Part shown: piece by piece, positions 1-7,123 of the stretch | Numbering within the stretch: the first letter of the stretch is position 1 | Layout of the letters: each line of letters opens with the position of its first letter | Assembly: GCA_046091165.1 (NCBI GenBank) | Contig: JBJTBE010000093.1 | Span: 1 to 21,458 of the forward strand | Reading direction: 5' to 3' | From: F1-60-MAGs163 sp046091165 | Lineage (GTDB): Bacteria > Actinomycetota > Thermoleophilia > Solirubrobacterales > Solirubrobacteraceae | DNA: 21,458 nt | The notes under the pieces: model-generated | The model's input: the letters and a program-made list of their open reading frames with translations, nothing else | What the model was told of the DNA's origin: nothing | Database searches by the model: none | Program-made: the position numbers and the translations under genes

Positions 1-195
1 GCCGGATTCGCGAGCCGACTCGGTCGGCGGCATCACGGCACCGATGATCCAGAACAGCGGGAAGAAGATCCCGATGATGAACATCACCCAGTGGCCCTTG
101 CGCAGGCAGGTGACGCCCAGGAAGATCAGCAGGGCGATGTAGATGACGACGAAGAGCCCGTACCAGAAGCCGGACAGTGCGAGTGGAGTAATCAT
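1..195 (-). CDS. Small two-helix membrane protein (5' part only)
   Basis: Reading leftward from an ATG at 195, the frame stays open to the window edge, giving 65 residues beginning MITPLALSGFWYGLFVVIYI. Two hydrophobic segments are visible, about residues 8-29 and 37-52, separated by a short basic loop (CLRKGHW). The second ends in WIIGAVMPP followed by polar residues, so the protein probably has a hydrophilic tail outside the window. A TAGGGT hexamer lies 8 nt upstream of the ATG with no Shine-Dalgarno, suggesting an almost leaderless transcript. It resembles small actinobacterial membrane proteins of unknown role. Function is not known, and the length and C-terminus cannot be judged from here. 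Confidence 0.7.
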   Translation of the reverse strand, partial: MITPLALSGFWYGLFVVIYIALLIFLGVTCLRKGHWVMFIIGIFFPLFWIIGAVMPPTESARESG

Positions 196-261
196 TGGGG
201 GTGACCCTATACGGGTTCCCGGCGGAGGGGCCCTGCGGTTGGATGGCGCCCTCGGCGCCTG

Positions 262-267
262 TAGGCT
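262..267 (+). promoter_or_regulatory. -10 element TAGGCT for the lipoprotein gene
   Basis: TAGGCT fits the actinobacterial TANNNT -10 consensus. It predicts a start near 274 and a leader of about 42 nt that contains the AGGAG site. No convincing -35 is visible. Confidence 0.4.
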
Positions 268-303
268 GGACGAGCCGGCCCACCCGGCCAAACTTCCCCG
301 ACC

Positions 304-308
304 AGGAG
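304..308 (+). promoter_or_regulatory. Shine-Dalgarno AGGAG for the GTG start at 316
   Basis: AGGAG lies 7 nt upstream of the GTG and fixes that start. It is one of few clear Shine-Dalgarno sites in the window. Confidence 0.7.
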
Positions 309-315
309 CAATCAC

Positions 316-750
316 GTGAACCGCACCGTCGCCCGCCCCCTCGCCCTGACCCTCTGCCTGGCCGCCGTCGGCGCCGGCGTTCTCTCCGGGTGCGGCAAGC
401 CCGAGTACTGCTCCAAGCGGACCGACTTTGGCAACGCCGTGAAGCAGCTTGGCCAGAATGCAACGCAGCTTCCGCCCAGCGGCAAGCAGCTGAACGCCGA
501 CATCCAGAACGTCCAGAGCTCCTGGCAGGCGCTGAACAACGCGGCGGCCAAGGACTTCCCGACCGAGACCAGGAACCTCCAGGAATCGGTCGACTCACTT
601 ACCGCGAGCGCGCAGAAGATCCAGAGCGGGACCGGGACCGGCAACACGGAGCAGGTTGCGGCCACCGCGCTAACGATCGTCGGCCAGCTCGGCGACCTCA
701 ACAACGCCTGGAACGCCTTCCAGCAGGCCACCGACTCCAAGTGCAACTGA
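316..750 (+). CDS. Small secreted lipoprotein, unknown function
   Basis: A 144-residue protein starting with GTG 7 nt after AGGAG. The N-terminus is a lipoprotein signal: basic start (MNRTVARP), hydrophobic core, and lipobox LSGC with the lipidated Cys at residue 26. The mature part is polar, rich in Gln, Asn, Ala and Thr, and looks helical (for example NAVKQLGQNATQLPPSGKQL). Two further cysteines are present, at about residue 32 and as the penultimate residue. No catalytic motif is recognised. The all-helical, low-complexity look suggests a surface-anchored coiled-coil or helical-bundle protein. It stands alone; the next gene has its own promoter. Confidence 0.8.
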   Translation: MNRTVARPLALTLCLAAVGAGVLSGCGKPEYCSKRTDFGNAVKQLGQNATQLPPSGKQLNADIQNVQSSWQALNNAAAKDFPTETRNLQESVDSLTASAQKIQSGTGTGNTEQVAATALTIVGQLGDLNNAWNAFQQATDSKCN

Positions 751-774
751 GCCGCCGGCGCTAGCGCCAGCCGG

Positions 775-780
775 TACGCT
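775..780 (+). promoter_or_regulatory. Leaderless-type -10 (TACGCT) of the TetR gene
   Basis: TACGCT ends exactly 6 nt before ATG 787, so transcription should begin at the start codon. This favours ATG 787 over the in-frame ATG at 829. Confidence 0.55.
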
Positions 781-786
781 CGGCCC

Positions 787-1458
787 ATGGAGTCCGGGTC
801 GATCCGCTGGGTAACCAGCGACGCCGACATGGCGGTCCTGCCGCGCGGGCGCCACTCGCTCTCGCCCGAAGCGGTGAAGGACTCCCAGCGCGGGCGGATG
901 CTGCGCGCCGTCGCCCTGGCCGTCGCCGAGAAGGGCTACGGCGAGACGGTCGTCACCGACGTGATCGGGCGCGCCCACGTATCGCGCAAGACCTTCTACG
1001 AACACTTCGCCGATCTTCAGGACTGCTTCCGCCAGGCCCACGCCACCGCCTGCGACACGCTCCTGGGCGAGGTCGTCGAGGCCTCGAGGACCGGCCCCCA
1101 GGAGGGCTTCGAGACGATCCGCAGCGGCATCGGCGGCTACTTCGAGCTGATCGCCGGCGAGCCGGAGATGACCCAGGCCTTCTTCGCCGACGCGGTGGCC
1201 GCCGGGCCGGCGGTCGCGCTCAAGCGCGAGGAGACGATGGCCAGCCTGGCCGCGCTCATCCTCGCCGGCTACCGGCTGGCGCGCGACGGCGACCCGTCGC
1301 TGCCCGAGCCGCTGCCGCTCGCCGGGACCGCCGCCACCGGGGCGATCAACGAGGTCTGCCTCACGGCCATCGCCGGGGAGACGCTCGAGGAGCTGCCCGG
1401 CCGGACCGACGAGACGGTCGCCCTGATCCGCGGGATCCTCACCGCGGGCGCGGCCTGA
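787..1458 (+). CDS. TetR/AcrR family transcriptional regulator
   Basis: A 223-residue protein with a TetR N-terminal DNA-binding domain. Residues about 35-80 contain the helix-turn-helix, with the typical VTDVIGRAHVSRKTFYEHFA pattern (recognition helix SRKTFYEHF) preceded by a helix starting near RGRMLRAVALAVAEKG. The rest is a variable, all-helical ligand/dimerisation domain of normal family length, and no ligand can be inferred. The start at 787 is chosen because a TANNNT hexamer sits 6 nt upstream; an alternative ATG at 829 would trim 14 residues. TetR proteins are usually autorepressors or repressors of a neighbour. Here the only downstream co-directional gene is a small S4 protein 11 bp away, probably in the same transcript. 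Confidence 0.88.
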   Translation: MESGSIRWVTSDADMAVLPRGRHSLSPEAVKDSQRGRMLRAVALAVAEKGYGETVVTDVIGRAHVSRKTFYEHFADLQDCFRQAHATACDTLLGEVVEASRTGPQEGFETIRSGIGGYFELIAGEPEMTQAFFADAVAAGPAVALKREETMASLAALILAGYRLARDGDPSLPEPLPLAGTAATGAINEVCLTAIAGETLEELPGRTDETVALIRGILTAGAA

Positions 1459-1469
1459 GGGCCCGGCCG

Positions 1470-1691
1470 GTGGACGGGCCGCAGGAGATCCCCATCCGCG
1501 GGGAGATGATCCGCCTCGGCCAGCTCTGCAAGCTCGCCGACGTCACCGAGGGGGTGCCCGTGAAGGAGCTGCTCGCCGGCGGCGCCGTCTACGTCAACGG
1601 TGAGCCCGAGAGCCGCCGTGGCCGGCAGCTGCACCCCGGCGACAGCGTGCGCGTGGGGGACGTCGAGCTGCTGGTAACGGCCGGCGGCTGA
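1470..1691 (+). CDS. S4-domain RNA-binding protein (YaaA/RlbA-like)
   Basis: A 73-residue protein that is essentially one S4 fold. The segments IRLGQLCKLADV, then VKELLAGGAVYVNGEPESRRGRQL and HPGDSVRVGD, match the alpha-L RNA-binding motif shared with ribosomal protein S4, pseudouridine synthases and the small YaaA/YlmH-type proteins. The start is GTG 1470; a later ATG at 1506 would remove the first 12 residues, part of which (IPIRG) also fits the family, so the GTG is preferred. It follows the TetR gene by 11 nt without its own obvious promoter, suggesting co-transcription. The likely role is binding structured RNA or ribosome-associated RNA in the cytoplasm, inferred from the fold only. Confidence 0.8.
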   Translation: MDGPQEIPIRGEMIRLGQLCKLADVTEGVPVKELLAGGAVYVNGEPESRRGRQLHPGDSVRVGDVELLVTAGG

Positions 1692-1697
1692 TCGCCG

Positions 1698-2609
1698 TCA
1701 GGCCGCGGCGTGGCCGCGGCGGCCGTGGCGCGGGGCGAAGGCGTCGGCCATCGCCTCCTCGCTGAAGCCGCCGATCACCTTGCCCTCGGTGGCGTAGCGG
1801 TAGAGGGCGACGCGGAAGACCGTGGTGATCGTGAAGTTGAAGAGGGAGCCGATGGCGATTCCGACGGCGGCGACCGCAATCAGGGCCAGGCCCAGCGCCT
1901 CGGCGCTGCCCAGGAGCAGGAAGCCGCCGACGCCGATGAGGATGGCCGGCAGGAAGACGATCACGAAGACGGCCAGCCCGATCGCCGCGTTCCCGACGAC
2001 GCCCTCACCCCAGCGCTCCTTGACCACCGCGACCGACTCCTTGAGCGCGTCCTTGGGCCCCACGCCCTTGAGGGCGATGATCGGGATCACGAAGAAGCTG
2101 GCCACCGCCCAGGCGAAGCCGGCGATGGCGCTGGCGACCGTGCCGGCGATCGCTGCCCCGGCGTTGTCACTGCCGCTGGCGAAAGACTGGATCGCCGAGA
2201 GGATCACGCCGACGGTGAAGGTGACCAGCGACCACTTGAAGATCACGCCGGTGTGCTCGCGGGCAGCGGAGAACCCCTGGCCGAAGGTGGTGTCGTGGCC
2301 CTCCAGGGCATCGGTGGCGCAGGCGGCCAGCGCGACGGCGAAGAACTGGGAGACGAAGCAGACGACGAAGCCGCCGACCAGCAGGAAGGGGATCAGCCAC
2401 CAGCCGGAGTTGGTGATCGCCGCGACGGCGATCCCGGGGCCGAAGAAGAGCACCGCGACCACGAGGCCGAGCCCGACCGAGACGATCGGGAAGACCAGCA
2501 GCGACCTGTCTCCCTTGACCACGCGCCAGCTCTGCTTGGCCAGCTCCCACCCGTGGCGGATCCTTCCCCCGCGCTTCTTCGGCTTGCCCTGACTGGATTG
2601 GTCGACCAT
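1698..2609 (-). CDS. DUF6159-type polytopic membrane protein
   Basis: A 303-residue integral membrane protein. A short basic, polar N-terminus is followed by the diagnostic stretch GWELAKQSWRVVKGDRSLLV. After it come about six hydrophobic segments, including paired ones near residues 40-65, 70-97 and 215-255, with very Ala/Gly/Val-rich helices. This matches the DUF6159 family, whose molecular role is unknown. The gene is convergent with the S4 gene (6 bp between stops). A TACCTT hexamer ends exactly 6 nt before its ATG, so the message should be leaderless. It is divergent from the PPOX-like gene across 68 bp holding both -10 elements. A His/Ala-rich tail (RHGRRGHAAA) ends the protein. Confidence 0.8.
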   Translation of the reverse strand: MVDQSSQGKPKKRGGRIRHGWELAKQSWRVVKGDRSLLVFPIVSVGLGLVVAVLFFGPGIAVAAITNSGWWLIPFLLVGGFVVCFVSQFFAVALAACATDALEGHDTTFGQGFSAAREHTGVIFKWSLVTFTVGVILSAIQSFASGSDNAGAAIAGTVASAIAGFAWAVASFFVIPIIALKGVGPKDALKESVAVVKERWGEGVVGNAAIGLAVFVIVFLPAILIGVGGFLLLGSAEALGLALIAVAAVGIAIGSLFNFTITTVFRVALYRYATEGKVIGGFSEEAMADAFAPRHGRRGHAAA

Positions 2610-2615
2610 GGGGGA

Positions 2616-2621
2616 AAGGTA
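2616..2621 (-). promoter_or_regulatory. Leaderless-type -10 (TACCTT) of the DUF6159 gene
   Basis: On the minus strand TACCTT is followed by exactly 6 nt and then ATG at 2609, placing the start of transcription on the start codon. Confidence 0.5.
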
Positions 2622-2665
2622 CCGGCCGGGCCCGCGACATGGGGCGTCCGGAACGGGCCGCCCGG

Positions 2666-2671
2666 TACGTT
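2666..2671 (+). promoter_or_regulatory. Leaderless-type -10 (TACGTT) of the PPOX-like gene
   Basis: TACGTT is followed by 6 nt and GTG at 2678. This decides the start: the longer frame from ATG 2639 would place this promoter inside the coding region. Confidence 0.55.
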
Positions 2672-2677
2672 GGCGGC

Positions 2678-3100
2678 GTGAGCGCCCCGAGCCTTCCCGA
2701 CTGGCCCGCCGGAACGGTCTGCCTGCTGGCCACCGCCGGGGAGCCGCACGCGATCCCCGTATCCACGGCGCTGCGGGCCGGCGACCGCGAGATCCTGCTC
2801 GCCCTGGGCTCGCGGCGCGGCGCCCTGGAGCGCCTGCGGGCCGACCCCCGCGTGGCGCTGGCCGTGCTGGCCGCCGGGGACCTGGCCTTCACCGCCCACG
2901 GCTCGGCCGCCGTGGCCGCCGACCCGCTGGAGGGGGTCGACGGGGTGGTGGGGGTGAGGATCGAGGTCGACCGCGTCAGCCACCACGGCCGCCCGACCTT
3001 CGAGGTCGAGCGCGGAGTTGCCTGGCGCTGGACCGACGAGCAGGCCCGCGAGCGTGACGAGCTGGTGCGTGCCGCCCTGCTCGCGCTCAGTGCGAGCTGA
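2678..3100 (+). CDS. Pyridoxamine 5'-phosphate oxidase-fold (PPOX/FMN-binding) protein
   Basis: A 140-residue single-domain protein with the split-barrel flavin-binding pattern. The first strands read GTVCLLATAGEPHAIPVSTA, followed by ILLALGSRRGALERLRADPR and VALAVLAAGDLAFTAHGSA. This is typical of small F420/FMN-dependent PPOX-family proteins; the actual cofactor and substrate cannot be told. GTG 2678 is preferred because TANNNT sits 6 nt upstream; the in-frame ATG at 2639 adds 13 residues unlike the family. The 3' end overlaps the convergent clpP stop by 14 bp. The C-terminal helix is Arg/Glu/Ala-rich. Confidence 0.72.
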   Translation: MSAPSLPDWPAGTVCLLATAGEPHAIPVSTALRAGDREILLALGSRRGALERLRADPRVALAVLAAGDLAFTAHGSAAVAADPLEGVDGVVGVRIEVDRVSHHGRPTFEVERGVAWRWTDEQARERDELVRAALLALSAS

Positions 3101-3668
3101 CGACGCGGTCGATCAGCCCGTACTCGACGGCCTGCTCGGGGGTGAAGAAGCGGTCGCGCTCCATCGCGTCGTGGACCTCCTCGACGCTCTGCCCGGTGTG
3201 CAGGGCGTAGAGCTCGTCGATCTTCTCGCGCGTCTTGAGGATCTCGTTCATGTGGATCTCGATGTCGGTCGACTGGCCCTCGAAGCCGGCCGAGGGCTGG
3301 TGGATCAGGATCCGGCTGTTGGGCAGCGACAGCCGCTTGCCCTTGGTGCCCGCGGTGAGCAGCAGCGAGCCCATCGACATCGCCACCCCACAGCAGATCG
3401 TCTGCACGTCGGGCTTGATGAACTGCATCGTGTCGTAGATCGCCATGCCGGCATAGATCGAGCCGCCAGGGGAGTTGATGTAGATCGAGATGTCGTTCTC
3501 CGGGTCGTCGGACTCCAGGTGCAGGAGCTGGGCCACGATCAGGTTGGCGACCATGTCGTCAACCGGCGTTCCCAGGAAGATGATCCGCTCCTTGAGCAGG
3601 CGCGAGTAGATGTCGAACTCGCGCTCGCCCCGCGAGGTCGACTCGACGACGGTGGGAATCAGCGGCAT
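3087..3668 (-). CDS. clpP: ATP-dependent Clp protease proteolytic subunit ClpP
   Basis: ClpP serine peptidase, 193 residues from ATG 3668. It forms the barrel-shaped proteolytic core that works with ClpX/ClpC unfoldases on cytosolic substrates. The catalytic triad is visible: Ser98 in GVAMSMGSLLL, His123 in ILIHQPSAG, and Asp172 in ERDRFFT. The N-terminus MPLIPTVVE and the INSPGGSIYAGMAIYDTMQ segment are standard. The frame extends upstream to a GTG at 3677, but a TAGGGT hexamer overlaps that codon and places the transcript start about 1 nt before ATG 3668, so the shorter form is chosen. No clpX or second clpP is adjacent. It is divergent from pgsA and overlaps the PPOX gene tail-to-tail by 14 bp. 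Confidence 0.95.
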   Translation of the reverse strand: MPLIPTVVESTSRGEREFDIYSRLLKERIIFLGTPVDDMVANLIVAQLLHLESDDPENDISIYINSPGGSIYAGMAIYDTMQFIKPDVQTICCGVAMSMGSLLLTAGTKGKRLSLPNSRILIHQPSAGFEGQSTDIEIHMNEILKTREKIDELYALHTGQSVEEVHDAMERDRFFTPEQAVEYGLIDRVVSSH

Positions 3669-3675
3669 GACCCTC

Positions 3676-3681
3676 ACCCTA
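3676..3681 (-). promoter_or_regulatory. Leaderless-type -10 (TAGGGT) of clpP
   Basis: TAGGGT on the minus strand is followed by 7 nt and then ATG 3668, giving a leader of about 1 nt. It argues against the upstream GTG start. Confidence 0.45.
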
Positions 3682-3752
3682 GAGGCTTCGTGCGGCGCAA
3701 CCCCGCGCCCGCGAGCGCCCGCCGGGGCCCGGGGCGGCCATACTCAACTCAG

Positions 3753-4328
3753 GTGTTCAGCCTCAACCTGCCCAACTTCCTGACCGTCCTGCGGATCCTG
3801 CTGGTCCCGGTGCTCGTGGTCGCCCTCCTGGCCGAGGGCGGGCGGACGGTGGACATCATCGCCGCCGTGGTCTTCGCCCTGGCCTCGATGACCGACGCCC
3901 TCGACGGTTACCTGGCGCGCTCGCGCAGCCAGGAGACCTCCTTCGGGAAGCTGATGGACCCGGTAGCCGACAAGCTGCTGATCATCGCCGCGATCCTCGC
4001 CCTGGTCTCGCTGGACCGGGTGGCGGCCTGGGTGGCGATGGTGATCGTCGCCCGCGAGTTCGCGGTCACCGTGGCCCGGATGGCCGCCCGCTCGGAGGGG
4101 GTCGTGATCGCCGCCAACTGGTGGGGCAAGCTCAAGACCGCCGTTCAGGTGGTGACGATCTTCCTGCTGATCCTGATCGTGCCCTCGCCGGCCTGGGTGG
4201 ACGCGCTGGTCTACGTGATGGTGGCGGTGACGGTCATCAGCGGCATCGATTACTTCTTCGGCATGCGGCGGCTCCTGCGCGAGGCCGAGGCGCGCGGCGC
4301 CCAGGGGCGCGAGAAAAGCCGGCCATGA
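3753..4328 (+). CDS. pgsA: CDP-diacylglycerol--glycerol-3-phosphate 3-phosphatidyltransferase (PgsA-like)
   Basis: A 191-residue CDP-alcohol phosphatidyltransferase in the inner membrane. It probably makes phosphatidylglycerol phosphate, the first committed step to phosphatidylglycerol and cardiolipin. The full family signature is present at residues 48-73: DALDGYLAR, then GKLMDPVAD, that is D-x2-D-G-x2-A-R-x8-G-x3-D-x3-D. Four to five hydrophobic segments flank it. The N-terminus FSLNLPNFLTVLRILLVPVL is typical of PgsA, which supports GTG 3753 as the start. The frame is open much farther upstream, but that part is antisense to clpP. A CATACT/TACTCA stretch just upstream may be the -10. Its stop overlaps the next gene's ATG (ATGA). 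Substrate choice (glycerol phosphate versus inositol or serine) is inferred from overall similarity. Confidence 0.88.
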   Translation: MFSLNLPNFLTVLRILLVPVLVVALLAEGGRTVDIIAAVVFALASMTDALDGYLARSRSQETSFGKLMDPVADKLLIIAAILALVSLDRVAAWVAMVIVAREFAVTVARMAARSEGVVIAANWWGKLKTAVQVVTIFLLILIVPSPAWVDALVYVMVAVTVISGIDYFFGMRRLLREAEARGAQGREKSRP

Positions 4329-4744
4329 AGTGGCTGGTGGCCCTGGTCGTCCTCTGCGCCGGGCTGGCCGTGAGCGCCGCGGTCTACGTGGTGCTGTGGA
4401 ACCGCGACCCGGTTCCCAACGAGGTCGGCGCCTGCCTGCGCAAGGCCAAGCTGCCGCTGGTGCGCTCGGCCGACGGGCTGTCGGCCTTCCGCGCCGAGAT
4501 CCGCGCCGTGCCCGGCCTCCAGCCGACGCGCCGCTGGAACTGGGGCCGAACCCGGGGGCTGCTCTACGAAGTCTCGGGCAAACGCTTCGCGCTGCTGGCG
4601 CTCTGGAACGACCGGGGCCCGTCGCTCGCCGGCCGCGATGCGGCGAGGAAGATCTACCGCACCCCGGCGCGCTACTCGATCGTCAGCGTCGAGACACCCA
4701 ACGAGGGGCGCCTCGAGCTCTGCGCCGAGCAGGCCTCCGGCTGA
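4325..4744 (+). CDS. Membrane-anchored protein of unknown function, coupled to pgsA
   Basis: A 139-residue protein with one N-terminal hydrophobic helix (about residues 3-24, WLVALVVLCAGLAVSAAVYV) and an extracytoplasmic-looking polar domain of about 110 residues. Two cysteines occur in the soluble part: one in GACLRKAKLPLV and one near the C-terminus (LELCAEQ). Charge is mixed, with many Arg. The ATG overlaps the pgsA stop in an ATGA arrangement, so translation is probably coupled. No family is recognised. Position suggests, without proof, a role in the envelope or in lipid metabolism. It ends 3 bp from the convergent folE2 stop. Confidence 0.75.
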   Translation: MKWLVALVVLCAGLAVSAAVYVVLWNRDPVPNEVGACLRKAKLPLVRSADGLSAFRAEIRAVPGLQPTRRWNWGRTRGLLYEVSGKRFALLALWNDRGPSLAGRDAARKIYRTPARYSIVSVETPNEGRLELCAEQASG

Positions 4745-4747
4745 GCC

Positions 4748-5746
4748 TCAGCGCCCGGCGGCGTCGAGCCACTCGCGCACCGAGGTGTGATGCTCGAGAT
4801 GGTCGCCGCTGGCCAGCTCGTGGCGCAGCTCGCCGAGCAGGCCGAAGCGCTCGGCGACCACGTTGTGCTGGTGGATCGTCTCCAGGTTCTCCTGGCGGGC
4901 CGAGACGAAGGTGCCGTCGTCGAGGCTTCCGTAACGGTCGACGACCCCCTGGGTCATCTCGCGCACGCAGTCCTCGACGAAGCGGGGGCGGCGGTGGGCC
5001 TTCTCCACCACGGCGCCCTCGTCGGAGCGCTTCATCAGCTCGTAGATCTCGCTGGACATCGAGTCCTCGACGATCGCCAGCAGGTCGGCGGCCTCCACGT
5101 CGATCGGGTTGTTCTCGGTCGAGCCGATGTGGAGCGTTCCCAGGCCGCGCTGGTTGTGCGTGGCCACCGGAACCGCCTCGATGATCTCCTCGATCTGGCC
5201 CTCGTCGTAGCCGGCGGCCTCGAGGTTCCGGCGGGCACTGGCGGCGACCAGCTCCTGGGCGCACGGGCAGGCGGTCATGCCCTGGGCGGCGACGCCGACC
5301 AGGCGGCGGGTGCCCTTCTCCGTGGCGGCGGCCGCGCCGTAGAGGGTGTAGATCTCCTGGGTCATCACTCCGGAGACCGGGGCCGGCTTGTGCTCGGGGT
5401 AGCGGGCGGCGATCGTCACGTCGGCCCGCTTGGCGCCCTGGCGGTCGCGGACGGTCTCGGCGATCCTCTCGGCCAGCTCCTCGGCGCGCAGGGCGCTGCC
5501 GCCGACCACGGCCTCGCCGATTGCCTCGTTGACGACCTCCTCGAAGCGCGACATGTGGGCGCCCTTCTGGTGGGGGCCCAGGTCGACGAAGCACTCGAGC
5601 CTGGCGTGGTAGGGCTGCTCCTGGCCGGCCGGGCCGATGCGGATGACCTTTTCGACGCCGGTGACGCCGACCCGCGAGAGCGAGACGTTGATGGTGGGCT
5701 TGCGGTTCTGGACGTCGGGCGATTCGGTGAGCGCTGAGGGCTCCAT
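4748..5746 (-). CDS. folE2: GTP cyclohydrolase FolE2/MptA family (type IB)
   Basis: A 332-residue zinc/metal-dependent GTP cyclohydrolase of the FolE2/MptA superfamily, which converts GTP to a dihydroneopterin phosphate at the start of folate-type pterin synthesis. Visible signatures are DLGPHQKGAHMSRFEEVVNE (residues 56-75), ADVTIAARYPEHKPAPVSG (108-126), the metal-site Cys region GMTACPCAQELV (156-167, C160 and C162), HNQRGLGTLHIG (197-208), and the acidic ENNPIDVE (211-218). The GMTxCPCAQE version and the length are closer to what I recall of archaeal MptA than of proteobacterial FolE2, so the product could be the 2',3'-cyclic phosphate. No other folate genes are nearby. It is divergent from rpoD; a TACCCT hexamer at 5780-5775 and an AGGCAGG stretch precede the ATG. 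Confidence 0.92.
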   Translation of the reverse strand: MEPSALTESPDVQNRKPTINVSLSRVGVTGVEKVIRIGPAGQEQPYHARLECFVDLGPHQKGAHMSRFEEVVNEAIGEAVVGGSALRAEELAERIAETVRDRQGAKRADVTIAARYPEHKPAPVSGVMTQEIYTLYGAAAATEKGTRRLVGVAAQGMTACPCAQELVAASARRNLEAAGYDEGQIEEIIEAVPVATHNQRGLGTLHIGSTENNPIDVEAADLLAIVEDSMSSEIYELMKRSDEGAVVEKAHRRPRFVEDCVREMTQGVVDRYGSLDDGTFVSARQENLETIHQHNVVAERFGLLGELRHELASGDHLEHHTSVREWLDAAGR

Positions 5747-5774
5747 GGGCTACCTGCCTGATCGGGAGGGCCAA

Positions 5775-5780
5775 AGGGTA
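5775..5780 (-). promoter_or_regulatory. Candidate -10 (TACCCT) of folE2
   Basis: TACCCT on the minus strand would start transcription near 5768, giving a leader of about 22 nt that includes a purine-rich AGGCAGG stretch near 5757-5751. Confidence 0.35.
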
Positions 5781-5819
5781 TCCGGGGGCGCTTTCGGCGG
5801 CGAATGCCTTCCCGCCAGC

Positions 5820-5837
5820 TTGTGCTATCACTCACAA
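5820..5837 (+). promoter_or_regulatory. Candidate extended -10 / inverted repeat upstream of rpoD
   Basis: TGC-TATCAC (5823-5831) looks like an extended -10. It lies inside a small inverted repeat, TTGTG (5820-5824) and CACAA (5833-5837), which could be an operator overlapping the promoter. The implied leader is about 62 nt and contains AGGAG at 5885-5889, 10 nt before ATG 5900. Confidence 0.4.
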
Positions 5838-5899
5838 AGTGGGAGGGGTCGCTGGAGGGCGATTCCGGGAGAGAAAACAAGTCCAGGAGCTTTGGTCCT

Positions 5900-7048
5900 A
5901 TGGCAACGACGGTCAAGACGGGTGGGCTTCTCGCCGATGAGGCACCGGTCTGGGAGCGCAAGGAGCTGCAGAAGCTGATCTCGGATGGCCAGGAGAAAGG
6001 CTTCCTGACCGTGGCCCAGGTCGCCGGCGCCCTCGAGGAGGTGGAGGTGAGTCGCGAGCAGGTGAGCGAGCTCCACGGCCGCTTCGAGGAGCTCGGGATC
6101 GACCTGGTCGCCGCCGATGGCGAGGGCGCCGACGGGCAGGGCCCGCCGATGACCGAGGGCGCCCCGCGGCGCCGCGGGGCCAAGGAGAAGCCCAAGCGCG
6201 AGCAGATCGACCTGACCGTCGAGCCGAGCCTGGATTCGCTGCGCCTCTACCTGCGCTCGATCGGCCGCGTGCCGCTGCTGACCGCCAGCCAGGAGGTCGA
6301 GCTGGCCAGGCGGATCGAGCGCGGCGACATGGACGCCAAGCAGCACATGATCGAGGCCAACCTGCGCCTGGTCGTCTCGATCGCCAAGGGCTACCTCGGC
6401 CGCGGCCTCACCTTCCTGGACCTGATCCAGGAGGGCTCGCTCGGCCTGATCCGTGCCGTGGAGAAGTTCGACTACCGCCGCGGCTACAAGTTCTCCACCT
6501 ACGCCACGTGGTGGATCCGCCAGGCGGTGACGCGGGCGATCGCCGACAAGGGGCGCACGATCCGCATCCCGGTCCACATGGTGGAGAAGCTCAACAAGGT
6601 CACCCACATCGAGCGCCAGCTTGTCCAGGTCCTCGGCCGCGAGCCGACTCCCGACGAGATCGCCTTCGAGCTGGACATCACCGCCGACGAGGTGCGCGAG
6701 ATCCTCAAGCTCAGCCAGCAGCCGGTCTCGCTCGAGAAGCCGGTCGGCGACGAGGAGGACTCCGAGCTGGGGGACTTCGTCGAGGACGACGGGGCCGTCT
6801 CGCCGTTCGAGAGCGCCTCGGAGAACCTGCGCCGCCAGAACATCTACCGCGCCCTGGAGACCCTCCCGCGCCGCGAGCGCGAGGTGATCGCGCTGCGGTT
6901 CGGGATCGGCGGCGGCAAGCCGCTGACCCTCGAGGAGGTCGGGCGCGCCTTCAACGTCACGCGCGAGCGGATCCGCCAGATCGAGAACCACACGCTCAAG
7001 AAGCTCGAGTCGATGCCCGAGGCCCAGAAGCTTCGGGACGGCGCCTGA
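5900..7048 (+). CDS. rpoD: Principal RNA polymerase sigma factor (RpoD/SigA, sigma-70 group 1)
   Basis: A 382-residue primary sigma factor from ATG 5900, which has AGGAG 10 nt upstream; the frame is open to 5804 but that part lacks family similarity. A short region 1.1-like N-terminus (residues 17-70, including LISDGQEKGFLTVAQVAGAL) is followed by a basic linker (88-100). Region 1.2 is DSLRLYLRSIGRVPLLT (112-128). Region 2 is ANLRLVVSIAKGYLGRG to YATWWIRQAVTRAIADKGRT (153-220). Region 3 begins IRIPVHMVEKLNKV, and region 4 is ALETLPRREREVIALRFG with the helix-turn-helix TLEEVGRAFNVTRERIRQIE (343-362). It should recognise TANNNT-type -10 elements such as those found throughout this window. It ends shortly before tRNA-Tyr, and no terminator with a T-run is seen. 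Confidence 0.95.
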   Translation: MATTVKTGGLLADEAPVWERKELQKLISDGQEKGFLTVAQVAGALEEVEVSREQVSELHGRFEELGIDLVAADGEGADGQGPPMTEGAPRRRGAKEKPKREQIDLTVEPSLDSLRLYLRSIGRVPLLTASQEVELARRIERGDMDAKQHMIEANLRLVVSIAKGYLGRGLTFLDLIQEGSLGLIRAVEKFDYRRGYKFSTYATWWIRQAVTRAIADKGRTIRIPVHMVEKLNKVTHIERQLVQVLGREPTPDEIAFELDITADEVREILKLSQQPVSLEKPVGDEEDSELGDFVEDDGAVSPFESASENLRRQNIYRALETLPRREREVIALRFGIGGGKPLTLEEVGRAFNVTRERIRQIENHTLKKLESMPEAQKLRDGA

Positions 7049-7106
7049 GCGGCCACCCGCCCGCCACGGCGGCCCGGTCGCCTGCCGGACCCGGCCGCCC
7101 GGTGCG

Positions 7107-7112
7107 TACAAT
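7107..7112 (+). promoter_or_regulatory. -10 element TACAAT for tRNA-Tyr
   Basis: TACAAT is near-consensus and predicts a start about 5 nt before the mature tRNA. The -35 region is not obvious. Confidence 0.5.
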
Positions 7113-7123
7113 CCCCCTCCGCC

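Noticed and set aside
1710..2681. A 323-codon plus-strand open frame
   Set aside because: It is antisense to the DUF6159 protein; a highly charged, low-complexity Asp/Gly/Glu/Arg product without motifs.
3018..3752. Upstream extension of pgsA to 3018
   Set aside because: This part is antisense to clpP. PgsA homologues begin at the FSLNLPNFLTVLRI segment.
5828..7111. A 427-codon minus-strand open frame opposite the sigma factor gene
   Set aside because: It mirrors the conserved rpoD reading frame and shows no domain.
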